From the NCBI GenBank assembly GCA_019614645.1, contig JABWDB010000011.1, positions 3,459,501 to 3,523,500 on the forward strand: a DNA stretch of 64,000 nt. The letters run 5' to 3'. Below the pieces are notes generated by a model that was not told where the DNA came from, ran no database searches, and worked only from the letters and a program-made list of their open reading frames with translations. This stretch comes from Stratiolaelaps scimitus. Lineage: Eukaryota > Arthropoda > Arachnida > Mesostigmata > Laelapidae. A program made the position numbers and the translations under genes. Shown one piece after another: positions 30,631 through 42,392 of the stretch; the first letter of the stretch is position 1; every line of letters begins with the position of its first letter.

Positions 30631-33600
30631 GTACGTATCCAAAACGTGTATTCTCTCACCGTCACATTGGTGTCATTCAGTATCTTAGATTGGTTCGAGT
30701 CCCCGGGTGGTTCCTTCGCACACAAACGGGTTCGACCTCCAGCGTTTGCGCTTAGGGATTCGTCTTACGAATCATGAAGATGGCACTTCTGTGGACATTA
30801 AATGTTTAAGGCTGAGAGTCAGACCGAAAACTGTCTTGAGCACTCTTATTATATCTTGAGCTACTCGTACATGTAAATGAGAATGGCTAGGAAAAATATT
30901 TGTCTTTTTTGTTTTTCGTCATTACATAGCAAAGTGCACCTTTGTACTGTTACAGTTTCACTGCAATTAGGCGTTTTACAGTCGCTCTGTCCGCCGCACC
31001 GTATCGTGATGAACAGCAGTCTGAATATATTTTTTTGAGAGGAGGACATTTTCTTCAAACGCACGTACACCACCTTAGACATTCCAACTCCATGAAAGTC
31101 TGAATAATTAGCCAATTGGCTAACGGGCTCATCTGACATGATATTACCTGGTGTCATTCAGTTATATAGTATAATAATTCATCATTTGTGCCAAACACAT
31201 AATTGGCCCAGATGCCTGAAACAAGGGAAGCTTGCTGTGACCCCTCTCCCCCTCACACACAAGCGGGAATCCGTCATACTCCTAGAATCCTTCTACTGAC
31301 CTTAGCAGATCAAGCATGAGCTCCTGCCAACACGGATTAAGATTGACTGCAAATGTGTACACGTCCACTTTAATGGATCAACGCTGAATTCTACTTAGCG
31401 GAGGACGCTATCCGATATCCTATGCTGTGCGTATGCGTGTGTGTCTGTTACTACGCCCGCCAATATTCTGTCTATTTACAGCCCCGAAAGGCCTCTCCGC
31501 GGCCGTGGTCCGACGCAAGGCCGATAATGCAGACATTGAGCTGTCATGGCGTCCTGCAAACTGTCCCATGATGATACCGCTGTACACAATATATCTCCAG
31601 GCGAACGATGTTCTAGAAGAATATATCGGACAAACGCAAGACACTCATTTCATCATCCGCGATGTCGAGTACTCGACGAACTATACCGTTCGGTTGGCGA
31701 CATCGAATTGCTGGAACGCCGGCGATGTCTTTGTGACAGTTGACACTGGCCATGGAAGTAAGAAATGTCTTCTATTCTTCTTATTTATCTTCACATTATT
31801 ATTATTATTATTATTATCCCCATCATCATCATCATTTCCGTACTGTTCGGCGCACTGATGCCTGCACGGGCCATAGGCCATGGGCCTACCTATTTTAGGC
31901 ACGATGTAGTCTATCTATGTAGCTATTCACACTTGTATTCAATGTGTGGCCCCCATCATTTTCCGACATTTGCTGTGTCCATTTCGAACACACACCTAAA
32001 AATGTCCACCTCGCAGGCACAGCCATAAAAAGCGTTCTTGTGTCGGCTTTTACGGGTAACTAGCTTAAACGGGTTCGGTGTTGGCGACTCTTGCTCGACA
32101 TTGCCACCGTACCCCTGTACAGCTTAGCGTTGAACTTGTGTGATACTTGTAGACGGCGAGACTGCGACACGATACATTGATCGGCATAATCAATATTCGC
32201 ATTGTGAATATTGCCGTTTCCACAACGGCTATCGTACGAAACGGACCTCCCCTACCCGCACTGCGGACGCCCTTCGTCGACCTTAACAAATGTTTCTCTA
32301 AGTACGATATCATCCGCAGATGCAATTAACGTCCAATTCGCTTGCAGTCACGTCGAATAATTCTATGAACACCTGAGTTAAACGCCTTTGAAATCTTGCG
32401 TCCGCCGCCGCAGATCCGCACAAAGTGTCCGACGTACGACTTCTCGTGTTGCCGTACAGAGTCACGGTGACTATCGCTGAGGCCAAGTTGATACCCGAAC
32501 AGCTCGTCTACGTCATTACTGTTTGCAGTTATGAGTCGTGTTTCGAGACCTCCTTTGAGCGAAGTCCTGATTCGGTAAGTCTCTGCATGGTCATCAGTGG
32601 ATCGAACCGGTCAACGTTGACACCTATACCTAAAGAATAATGATTCCATTTATAATAATTCTAGAATATTTCACCTTCACACCCTATATATATATATATA
32701 TATATAATGTATATAAGCTTGGAATTACATGACATTATATATATATATATATCTGATCAATATGCAATAGTAATAACTATGGAAGAGTGGCCACAGTTGT
32801 TCTCTGTTACGCCAGCCTCAGCGCTTGATTGTACCTGATTGCGAATCCGATAATCTTCACGAAGGTCAACGAATGTCTCACCCAACCTCAGTCTACCTAG
32901 TGAATGTCTCATCAAGCTCAGTCGTGTCCACAACGGCATAAACCAGCGAGGGGTTGTACACATGTGAAAATCGTTGTCTCTGCGATTATTTTAGAAGGTG
33001 CTCAATGAGCAAACTACGATCATTGATGGCTTACAACCGTCGACCAGCTATAATCTTTCGGTGAGGGCTAGGATTCAGTTTGGCCCAGAAATGGTATACG
33101 ATTCAGAGCCGTTTAACGTCAACTTCACCACTAGTCCATACGGTGAGTACGAATGTTTGCAGTTCATGCAACCCATACTGTTCGATAGCACACGTCCGCG
33201 CTGTGGCCGCCTGCATGCGTCAATGTTCAACGAGGCGCGTAATTGACGCGCGATTTTGTAGGGATGACACTGTGGACTGCGGTGAGACGACACTTGAGAC
33301 TGCGCTGCCGCTAGACATCAATGCGTGAACCGAACGGTGATTAGTATACGAATGAGAAACGTCTAAGTGTAGTTTAACTATGATTCATTTTGGCTGGCTT
33401 TCGTTAATGAGAGGCTCTCGTGAAGTCCGCTGGGTATGGCTATGTTTATTAGATAATAAATTAAAAACATATGATAGTCGTCATGTAAACATTTGTTGCA
33501 ATTGCTTGAGCTCAATGACTATCACAGGGTATAGAGACCCTTATTTTGTTCGTTTGATATGGAGATCAAATGAGCATTGTTCCTTCGCGCCTCAGCATTG

Positions 33601-35908
33601 TCATAGCAACAGTGAGACCATTGCCTAATTATTGGATTTACCAAGGAGCATCTAGGAGTACGCAAGCTGAAACAAAAACAGTTTCCTTTAAGAAAGTATT
33701 TATTTCCTATTATCTTGGCTGCTGGCCACTGACAAGGAACCTGGGGAATAATGGGCTCTTGTGGCGAGCTTTTACTACTACTAGAGATATCGCATATAGG
33801 TCCCTGACTGCGTGACAATTCCTAATATCTTCCCTTGAATATGTCTTCAGACTATCCGAAGTTGCATGACCTGTCGCACGAGATCTCAACGCACTATGGC
33901 CCTCTTGAATGCACAATAACGTTGCGATGGAAGGTGAGCTATTACGTCGGTGCTAATGAATCATGCTAATCATTTTACCTCTGCAAAAGCATAACATCGT
34001 GACATAACTTCACACACACAAGTTGTGTGAACATATGCGAACTCAAGAACCCGTGGCTCCCTGAGGTCGGCACCGCCCCTCGCGCGCACCTCATTGAAGC
34101 CAGTGACAAACACTTCCGCTAGAACTGATCTCAACAAGCAAATATTACATTCATTGTTGTTGTTCTAGCTAACCCTCAGCTGCTCCCGTATCTGACAGGC
34201 CTAAGCTCTTAACCCTTAGGTATTGCTATGAGAACCTGTCGGGGTGACCTTCGCTTATTTTCCCTACCAAGCTCGCACCTGGCAAGAACCTTCAGATAAC
34301 GAAAGATGATAAAGAACTCCAAAGAAACTTCTCCGCGTCTGACAGGATTAGACAATAGATTAGATTATGGTCACGAGACATCATCTATTTGTGTTTCTTG
34401 AACGGGGCACGGGGTGCTCTGAGCTCAACAGCTATAGCCTCATTCTCAGTTGGAATACTGGCTGGATCGGATCTCATGTTCGAGCTCAATTCATTGTGAT
34501 ATGATCGATCGGCTGACCTACTGTTATTATTGCCTATTTCGTTTGCACATTGCCAATCGGCTTGTGTCATGCCAATGTCTGACGTTCAAATCCCCCCGTC
34601 GACCTTGACAATACGCCCGTCGGCAGAACTCCTAAACGAAATTTATATCGCTGGCCGCCACCGGGCCAAGCAACAAGCCTCTGGAGATACATTCACAAAA
34701 GGACACAAAACATCGTTCGCTTGTTTCGTGCATGCGTTCATTTTTACTCTTATCAATAAGATGATGTTTAAATCTCAGCACTAATCGCTATCGACGAGCG
34801 ATAAATGTTCACGGATAGCATTGTTGACGCTCTACCAGACGGCGTAGACATCACCACCGTCGCAAAACGTGTTCAACAAGCATCTCCCCAAATTATACGT
34901 ATACATTTATTTAACCAGCGTTCGCACCAAGAGTTCGTCAAGATCGACGACGCTGAACCAAAGAAATGATCTGGGTGAACTGACGAGGAACCCACCAGTG
35001 CTATTGTTGATTCTTGTTAATTTTTCCAAGCTGCGCCCGTGCAAGACACTTTCCAGATATCCTCTGTCGATTTTGGGTTTGGTACGAAATGTCAAGTGGC
35101 TTGCCGCTCTTTTGGTTTGCGCCAGAGTCAGCGTCGTTCGTAGCGCTGAATAGAGACGCATGCCGAGGTTCGTCCGGTTCTCATTTGCTGGTCGAGTCTC
35201 TCTCTCTCCCCGGTCGCCTGGTGGATGCACTCGTCTGTGACTGCCTTGGAATCGGACGAGTGTAACACGTAGGCGCACAGCCGGTTCGCACCCGACCGCG
35301 GTACATTTGCCCTCAGGCGTACGCCCTTTTAGGACGCAATGAAACGCTATGCCGTCGATGTGAAACGTTGGCTGATCAGGCCGAAATCTTTTCCTTGGTC
35401 CTCATTTTTGCAGATCGAGCCTCTTGGAGGAAATACATTGTCGCACTACCTTGTCGAAGTGACGAATCTCCGCACTCGCCGTCTCCACGTCTTGAGGAAA
35501 ACTAAACCGGAAGCTCGGGTACAACGGGTGTCGTTCTTCGATGAGTTCGAGTACAAGGTCAAGCCGGTGTTCGACGTCGAGGGCGTAATCATCAACGGGA
35601 CTGCTAGCCTCGGCCGCTGTTGGACGTACTCAGGGCGTACGCGTCACACGCAACACGTTCACGCTTTTACGTTGTTCCGTTGTAGGCGTTGCCGGCGTAC
35701 GGTGTCGTTGTTGTACAATCGAATACGAAGTGCAAATGTGTATCAGTGTGATTGCTGGCAAGTCGAACTCAACTATAGAAAGTAGTTGATTTACAGGAGG
35801 GCGTTCAATCGAATTCGACGCACTTAGTTAGTGCAGAGCTTTCAGTTGTGTGAGTGATTGTGATTAGATTTCCACCGCATAACGGTGATCGCACGGATAA
35901 ACGGAGCA

Positions 35909-35949
<41 letters not shown>

Positions 35950-36990
35950 AGCCACGAAGTCAGCATATTAGCCGATTAAAGAATCAAGGCGGCCATGCAT
36001 GGAAAAGTAATGCATAAACGCATATAGAGCAACGTAACGGAACCTCGGCCATAATAATAACAATGATGTTTATGCTATTGTGCTCAACTTGTGTAAAGCA
36101 CTATCTCGCTCAGATCAGTAAATATTCGGAAACAGTGGTCAGCGAGGTTTCTCTCTTATCCTGCTTCTCCAGGGATCAACCGATTCGCAGAGGTGTTCGA
36201 GCTTTACTGGGCTAGGGTGCAGCCTGTCCCACACTGCTACCGCGAATACATTGTTATTATATATATATATATATATTTTTTTTTTATATATATATCTATA
36301 TATATATATATTTTTTTTTTATATATATATCTATATATATATATTTTTTTTTTTTATATATATATATATATATATCACATTGAATATAGCCAGCGAAACC
36401 TAACGCGTCCCATGCGCTGCTGCGATGGGTCGAACACGACATTCATGCAATGCACTTGCACCTTCAGATATTCCTGCACCGGAAGGGCTCGCAATGTACG
36501 AAACAAACAAGACGACTGGTTTACTCCGCTGGAAACCTCCCCTGGAAATGGCTGACTCCAATATTCACTACACTATAGCGATCTTCCAATGTCCAGACTA
36601 TGCCTGCAGGAGTGTCAAGAAGGTTGGGAGCACGATCGGGCCGTTGAACGAAACTCAGCTCGAGCTTAGCGGACTCGTCGATCGGCAAATGTACAAGTTC
36701 GCGGTCCGCTCCATTGGACGGTACAACCTCGGAACGTACGAAGGCCAACAGAAACTCATTGGGGTCGTTTTCTACGCGAGAGGTACGTGCCGTAAGAACG
36801 GCTAGGCCTATATAGGTATCAATCTGGCGATAACCGTCGTTTATGTCGTCGCGTCGGACCCTGCGTTGGGTATAGACGGAGCATCTTGTTCGAAAAATCG
36901 ATCTACCAGGAGAATACAGTGGTAGATGACAGAAGAAGACAGCCAGGATGAGCAGCTCCGACTGGTACAGAAAAGAGAACATATGCATAC

Positions 36991-37025
<35 letters not shown>

Positions 37026-38597
37026 AATTTCTTCCCGAACCAACAAGGTAGGGGCCCAGCCTATAAACGACTGTATGAGCCAAGGGCCAGAACCAACAAG
37101 GTAGGGGCCCAGCCTATAAACGACTGTATGAGCCAAGGGCCAAGCAGCCCACCACATTTCCTATTTATACAGCACATATATAAATTATTAAATAATTATT
37201 AATTACAGTATTAATAAATATGCAGAAACACTGAGCAACCCACGCATTTCCAATTACTCATGCTCAAAAATGTTCCGAGCCGCCTCTATCTCTCTGCTCT
37301 GTGTTCATCTGAATCGAATTTCCAGATCTGGCTCCGGTGACCGGCGTCTCGTCTACACCGGACGAATCAAACGACTTCAACATCAGTTACGACATCACTT
37401 GGAAACCCATGGAGGCCACGGCCCTGCACGAGCTGGTCAAGTATCGGGTGTTTGCCTGCACACCCCTTGGGCCGTGTGTGGTAGAAACCGTGGAAAGTGC
37501 AAATACCCACAAGGTAATGGCATTGAAGTACTTCATGGAGTACACGGTCACCGTGCAGACGGTCTACAGGTCAGGATTTGGGACGGAACTCACAGTCAAC
37601 ACCTCCATCGCCCTCTCCACGCCTGGAAGAAGTACGTGTTGTTCTAGTCGAGTGGTTTTTATGCGTACACATCATGACACCTATGTATGCGTTCAACGTT
37701 CAGGAGCAGTTGTATACAGCGTGTTGGACTATCGGTAGGAACTATCGAACAATCTGGCCGGCTACCAGTTGTCCGATAGTATGTACATATATATATATAT
37801 ATATCTCTTAGTTATTTACATAATATAGTATTTTATCTAATTATTTAATCAAATCGCCTATGATGCATTCTAAAAAGGTAAATGCAAGTTCACAGTGTGA
37901 GCTAGTTAATCCTTCCACCTACCCACTCCACCAATGCTTGAATTTAACCTGACTTGAAATATAATACTTACAAGGTGCGCGACGCTCGAGAAAATCAATG
38001 CACCCCTCTAGATGAAGCCCTACATTAGGTCAGAAAGGCAGAGATACAACCCTCGACGACAGAGACCTCTCCTGATAGTGTCCTTATCCACCAGCTCAGG
38101 TTGGCGGTTGGTAATGCGGCATTGGAATAGATTTGTGATCCATGTCAAAGGAAAAAATATTAGCAAATGTCAGCGAGCATAGTCGACGATAATCGGTGTT
38201 CCCCCATAAAGAACACTAGTGGCGCGGACAGCGTATGTCACGAAACTTACGAGTGTACGTAAAAGTGTACGCCTCGATTCCGTATGTGATTATGCCATCA
38301 GAGCCGTTGCCGGTAAGAGACATCCAAGTGACGCAACTATCCCCTAGCACCGCTCAGCTGAACTGGCTCGCACCGAAGAACGCGCAGGACCACATCACGC
38401 TCGACTACGTCATCATGGGCCCTGGTCTCGGGCCGTTTGAAACTCGTAACACCAGCTTCGTCATTGAGGGCCTGTCACAGGGCCGCCTGTACGAGTTCAG
38501 CATTCGAGCAATGGTGAAATCAACACGTGGACCCTTCAGCAGCGATGAGAACTTCCATAAGTTCTTCCTCCTCGGCAGCGTCCTCCACGGGAACTAG
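30567..38597 (+). CDS. Gene 2: secreted-type FN3 protein, shortened paralog (9 exons)
   Basis: Exons: 30567-30630, 31482-31757, 32414-32574, 32995-33142, 33851-33933, 35414-35636, 36468-36782, 37326-37631, 38302-38597. All junctions are GT-AG and the joined 1,872 bases are one open frame of about 623 residues. Order: signal peptide, FN3 (exon 2), FN3 (3+4), FN3 (5+6), B, C, and the first FN3 domain of D, then stop. It lacks the second half of D, exon A, E-I and the membrane exon J. As drawn the product would be secreted. The gene may be truncated, or later exons may have been missed. Exon lengths 276, 148 and 223 are identical to gene 3, which supports the model. Confidence 0.82.
31482..31757 (+). 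CDS. Gene 2 exon 2 (one FN3 domain)
   Basis: 276 bases, phases 1/1, donor GTAAGA. It starts SPKGLSAAVV, with ELSWRPAN and VEYSTNYTVRLAT. Gene 3 exon 2 has the same length, KLTWDAG and VEYWTNYTITLES. Confidence 0.88.
31790..31831. repeat. (ATT)n/(CAT)n microsatellite
   Basis: A run of TTA units followed by CAT units about 35 bases after the donor of gene 2 exon 2. Confidence 0.8.
32414..32574 (+). CDS. Gene 2 exon 3 (first part of an FN3 domain)
   Basis: 161 bases, phases 1 in and 0 out, donor GTAAGT. It starts NPHKVSDVRLL and has ITVCSYESC. The phase-0 junction to exon 4 is specific to this domain and is kept in gene 3. Confidence 0.85.
32681..32753. repeat. Two (TA)n runs
   Basis: TA runs at about 32681-32706 and 32737-32752 in the intron between exons 3 and 4 of gene 2. 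Confidence 0.8.
32995..33142 (+). CDS. Gene 2 exon 4 (second part of the FN3 domain)
   Basis: 148 bases, phases 0/1, acceptor TTTTAG, donor GTGAGT. It has IIDGLQPSTSYNLSVRA and FNVNFTTS. Gene 3 exon 4 is also 148 bases. Confidence 0.87.
33851..33933 (+). CDS. Gene 2 exon 5 (short, first part of an FN3 domain)
   Basis: 83 bases, phases 1/0, acceptor TTCAG, donor GTGAGC. It encodes DYPKLHDLSHEI ... CTITLRWK, ending at the core Trp of the domain. Gene 3 has a 77-base equivalent ending DVRWQ. Confidence 0.8.
34172..34385 (+). repeat. Dispersed repeat family 3, long copy
   Basis: It begins CCCTCAGCTGCTCCCGTATC and has TGACAGGCCTAAGCTCTTAA and AACCTGTCGGGGTGACCTT. A second CCGCGTCTGACAGGATTAG box follows about 150 bases later. 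The copy at about 2905-3110 has the same two-box layout, and 1-70 starts with the same first box. It lies in the long intron of gene 2 before exon 6. Confidence 0.65.
35414..35636 (+). CDS. Gene 2 exon 6 (rest of the FN3 domain)
   Basis: 223 bases, phases 0/1, acceptor TTTGCAG. It starts IEPLGGNTLSHYLV and has EYKVKPVFDVEG. The donor GTACGC is weak, but it gives exactly the length and phase of gene 3 exon 6 (IDEPNELSLVLF, RAEVVPVFNIS). Confidence 0.8.
35908..35950. repeat. (TA)n microsatellite
   Basis: TA run in the intron before gene 2 exon B. Confidence 0.85.
36257..36376. repeat. Tandem (TA)n-T(9-12) composite array
   Basis: Blocks of TA repeat, a run of nine or more T, and TA repeat with a single CTATA interruption recur about three times. 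Open frames across it are meaningless Tyr/Ile/Phe strings. Confidence 0.85.
36468..36782 (+). CDS. Gene 2 exon B (one FN3 domain)
   Basis: 315 bases, phases 1/1, donor GTACGT. It starts IPAPEGLAMY, with LLRWKPP and the loop CPDYAC, as in the B exons of gene 1. Confidence 0.86.
36991..37022. repeat. (TA)n microsatellite
   Basis: TA run immediately before a 53-bp tandem duplication. Confidence 0.85.
37037..37142. repeat. Perfect 53-bp tandem duplication
   Basis: 37037-37089 and 37090-37142 are identical; each begins GAACCAACAAGGTAGGGGCC. It lies in the intron between gene 2 exons B and C, so it does not affect coding. Confidence 0.92.
37326..37631 (+). CDS. Gene 2 exon C (one FN3 domain, Cys-loop form)
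   Basis: 306 bases, phases 1/1, acceptor TTCCAG, donor GTACGT. It starts LAPVTGVSST, with DITWKP and the loop CTPLGPC, and ends STPGR. Confidence 0.88.
38302..38597 (+). CDS. Gene 2 exon D (first FN3 domain only, ends in a stop)
   Basis: 296 bases to the TAG stop, acceptor CATCAG. It has LPVRDIQVTQLS, LNWLAP and YEFSIRAMV, then a tail with no match (FFLLGSVLHGN). In other D exons the sequence goes on into a second half-domain and a phase-2 donor; neither is seen here, nor within the next few hundred bases. Confidence 0.75.
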
Positions 38598-38835
38598 TCA
38601 ACTAATCAACGCTGTCTGCCGTACGACAACCGGTATTGACCACGCTATCCGCGAGGTAGGTGGTGCCCTTACTCACTTCTCAACGCTTTGATGTACAGGC
38701 TTATTTCGCTTGATAAGTTAAATCAAGAACATTTGTCAAGCTGTCAAGGCCGTTTTCGCAGTGTTTGCAAGTTACCCACTTACCCCTATGAGCGGATTTT
38801 TTCTATGGTCATTATCACAGGCCGAAGCCATGCTT

Positions 38836-38955
38836 ATCAGCACATTTGCATTTAGACGGGGCTTGTCCTTTATGTGATTCGGCGATGCCCAAAGCAGTTG
38901 TACCCTCGACTGAGTGAAATGTTTCAGGCTGAGAGTCTGCCGGGAAAAATTTGTT
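38836..38955 (+). repeat. Dispersed repeat family 2 copy
   Basis: It contains CACATTTGCATTTAGACGGG, CCCAAAGCAGTTGTACC and GGCTGAGAGTCTGCCGGGAA. The same order is seen at 57205-57320. Confidence 0.65.
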
Positions 38956-40582
38956 TATTATCACAGGTACAGCTTTATCGTCACAGCAAACAAAACGCTT
39001 GGTTGAGCGGCCATATCGTATCGATTTTCACCGATAGCACGGCGTCTTCTAGTATTAGTCTGGCAGGGTAAATGATTGCAAACGCATTTATCGAAAATCT
39101 AGGGTGCTGCGTAATACGCATAAAACGTCCATAGTTATTATTATTCGTATCACGTACGTCATGCAGGCTCGTGTCCAAGTGAAGTCCTGGTGAGGACATA
39201 TGAGTGAACTCTAGCATTGTAAAACTACAGGTCCTTATTGTATATATATATACCAATATAAGCTTTACCTTTACGTGTGAAACAGCGCTATGTCATAGCA
39301 TATCCCATATAGCAATGTGTTAATACGGCATGATCATGCGTGGCTTTTGTTATCCTGCTACGTACAACTGGTTAGACAGGACCATGGATTCAAAAGACCT
39401 TTGTAGTCCGCTAGCGTACATACCGGACGAGGCCACCCACAACCAGCGTTCACTCCGGGATTATTCACACAATTGTCACCGACTTGGTTCACACCCACGG
39501 TTTGAGAGTTACGGCTCTATCCGAACTTGTAGCCACATAGTGCAACGAGCACAGCGAATATGACGCTGCATGCATTAGAACTGACCGGGAGGGCTAATGA
39601 GCTACGCTAATGAGTTTATCCGACTCGTTACAGGCGACTACATATGACGAGGTTCACGTGCGAGATTCCTTTCCAAGGATCCTACATCTAGGCTGCGAGA
39701 CTAGCCGGCGTTGCGGCATCAGATAGCAACAATAAAATATACTACTACAAAGAAATAAAAGTAAATATCTTCTTACCGGAATGGGAGCACTCACTTAACG
39801 GTGTGGGAAAATATCTTATTATGATCGCTGTGTTTTTTAACGAGCAAAGGCAGAAAAATTACCACGATCTCCATGAAATTTATTTGCATCTATCCACCTT
39901 TTTTATGGGCAAAAAGATTGGCCCAAATAAACGGATACCCCATCGTAAAATGTACCCCCCGTTAACATACGTCAGCTGGATGAGCTGAAGGTCATTGATT
40001 CATCTCCCTCCTCTGCCCTGGTGGTATCGTGCTTGCTGCTCGACTTAAAGAGACCTGTCACGTATAATCTCATTCATTAGTGAAATATTCTCCGGCACGT
40101 CTTGAGCACCTGATAAATCGAATTCTATCCGCTCAGACGCGATATCGATAAACGCATGGGCCGCTTCCAAAATTGCCCTAATAACTCAGAAGGGCAAAGT
40201 GGTGTAATTGTATTGTATATTCCCCCATTATCTCATTGTTCCTCGAAGGAACTCGGCGTTCGATCCAGCAGCTCCACGTGCCCTTCGTTCCATGCAGTTG
40301 AAGATAGAGATAGTGACGCCCCAGGCGGCCAAGCATCCGGTGTGCATGGACGTTGCGCGTCCACGCACATCAGATTGCCTGCCATCGTCCGTGTGAGCCG
40401 ATCACCGAGTGCCCACGAGTTTCCACGCCAGCGGTGGTCCTTGGCAGTACGCCGTTAGAGACTCCCGGGGCAGGAACAACTCGCCACTGATGCATTGTCT
40501 AGTGTTCGTAAGACGCGCACAGGCCCGACGACGGGAAGGGGGGAGGCGTGGATACGCCAGTCATTGTCAAACAATAGAGGCG

Positions 40583-40732
40583 CAGGTAAAGGTAAAGCTT
40601 TATTGCTTTATTAAAGGAACCGCATATAATGCTTAAGTTCTCTTATATGTCATGCTACGGGATTCGAACCTGCGGCCTTACAGTTAATACAATGTCATTG
40701 CTAAATGATAACTCTGCCCGCCCACAATCACC
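40583..40732 (-). mobile_element. SINE family 1, near-complete copy
   Basis: On the minus strand it has a head with GGTTCGAATCC (B-box), a body with TATAAGAGAACTTAAGCATT, GGTTCCTTTAATAAAGC and an ACCTTTACC tail. Confidence 0.78.
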
Positions 40733-42098
40733 ATCAAAGTAGGATCTAGGGGAACACCAAACACCAAAACGTCAAAAATACGAGCGAAAAATAGTTTGAC
40801 GCGATGTGACGTATATCCTTTGAAGGAAAGGGTGCAACTGTCGTTGTGCAACCGTTGTCCTGTGCATAAGGAACATATTTTCTTTCATTGCTGGCATCCG
40901 CTAAATATAAAAGATAAACAAGATTTAGAGTAGTTGCTGGTGTTGTTTCCAAATCGCTCAATGAATCCGAACTGTCGTTTGAAATCTCATCTCTGATATC
41001 GCCACTATTCGTGGCGGTACCCATTCGTAATAAGAGACAATAGATGTATTCGTTTTTGTCGGTTTTTATTTGAACACTGCGTTATAGAATAGGAATTATG
41101 TTAATAAAGGAATAATAATAATAACAACAACAATATCGTTTCTTCATTTGATCAGATGACGCTAACTGTAGGACGAGTCCTGGTCATTCGTTCCGGTCAT
41201 GAGTGGGGGGCCGTGACGGAAAAACGTTTCACGGCCTACCTTGATACAGTAGATGTGAAAAGGACACTCAGAGGTGACGGCCTCGCGACGTCCAGAAGCG
41301 GCGCTTAAGATCTGGAACGATACCAACAACATATGGATACGACCCATTAACTCGTTATCCATATCATCGGATAATCTTTCACCGACGTAAACCGTTTGCC
41401 TCATGATGTGGATGCCCTTGGACTACAACTAGAGTTATCCACAATAATTCACATAAAACAACCGTTCATATTATTGTTCACTATTATAAAATAGTAGATT
41501 TCTCCACAACAATTCGAGCGGGGCAGGGGAGGAGAGACTTAGGCCGCCGAGTGTCTCGCTGCCAAAAGCCGCAGTGGATTGTCCCTTTGAATGCGACAGG
41601 GCCCTTAAACGACTCAACGAGTACGCGTAGCTAAGTCCATACTTGGTATTGTTCCACTTACCGCTACCCAGCGCGTGCGTGTCCCAATCACTGGCAATGG
41701 TAACAACCACAAATCAATTATCATTATACGTTAGAAACATAATTAGTAAATTCTCCGAGCTAACTCGCAGCCAACATTAAACAGCCATGATACTGCGTTC
41801 GGCATTGCTTCATACGACGGACCCCTTACGAACTCTACCCCATGTCTAGATGCTATCGACCGAGAATCGGTTGTCTCCTTCGAGCCGCGACTAGACCAAA
41901 CAACAACAGGTAGTTTAGCAGGAACAACTCTGACGTACTGACGAGTTAGCAAGAAGTCGTAGCTCGTAGACGATCGCAACCATCATGTTTGAACTGCTGA
42001 ATGCCCACGATTCAAACACCCCCAGAGTTATTCAGCATTCGTGCATGCAGAGCCCCTGCGTACACACATAATATATTCGGAGTTATAGTCAGTCGTAC

Positions 42099-42392
42099 CG
42101 GTCGTGAATTGGATGACGGTATTGGCCGACATCTGTTTGACACTGTAGCTGTCAACGTTGTAGGCGCGCATTTCGACGGTGTACACTGTATTGTTGTTGA
42201 GTCCGGCCAGCTCGTAGTTGAGGCTGCTGCCGCCAACGTCGATCTGCTTGAATGGTTGCCGGTTTGCGCCCTCGAACACCGCGAGTGAGTATCCTGAGAG
42301 GGGTCCGTTCAGGACAGCCGGAGCGTGCCACTCAAGAAGGGCAGTGTTCCTCGTGAGGTTCCTCACCGTGAGAGCAAGCGGAGCCGACGGCG
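42099..42392 (-). CDS. Gene 3 exon I (membrane-proximal FN3 domain, last exon recognised)
   Basis: 294 bases, phases 1/1, acceptor TATAG, donor GTACGA. It has APSAPLALTVRN, LEWHAP and NGPLSGYS, and aligns to gene 1 exon I at equal length. Continuing into the intron reads 23 more codons to a stop at 42028. Confidence 0.86.

Larger units (their letters stand above)
38598..42098. other. Convergent region between genes 2 and 3, no gene seen
   Basis: Neither the missing D half, A, E-I and J exons of gene 2 (+) nor the J exon of gene 3 (-) was found here. It contains repeat family 2 pieces (38836-38955 on +, 41743-41850 on -), a SINE/LINE tail at 39205-39275, a SINE at 40583-40732 and an AATAAA at 39731. 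A 92-codon minus frame (41024-40746) has an acidic Ser/Asp start but no recognised domain. Confidence 0.5.

Noticed and set aside
36193..36400. A 120-codon open frame with Tyr/Ile/Phe runs
   Set aside because: It is a translation of TA and T simple repeats; the gene 2 B exon starts only at 36468 and uses another frame.
40746..41024. A 92-codon minus frame considered as the missing last exon of gene 3
   Set aside because: It lacks a membrane helix, does not match exon J of gene 1, and has no clear phase-1 acceptor at the right place.
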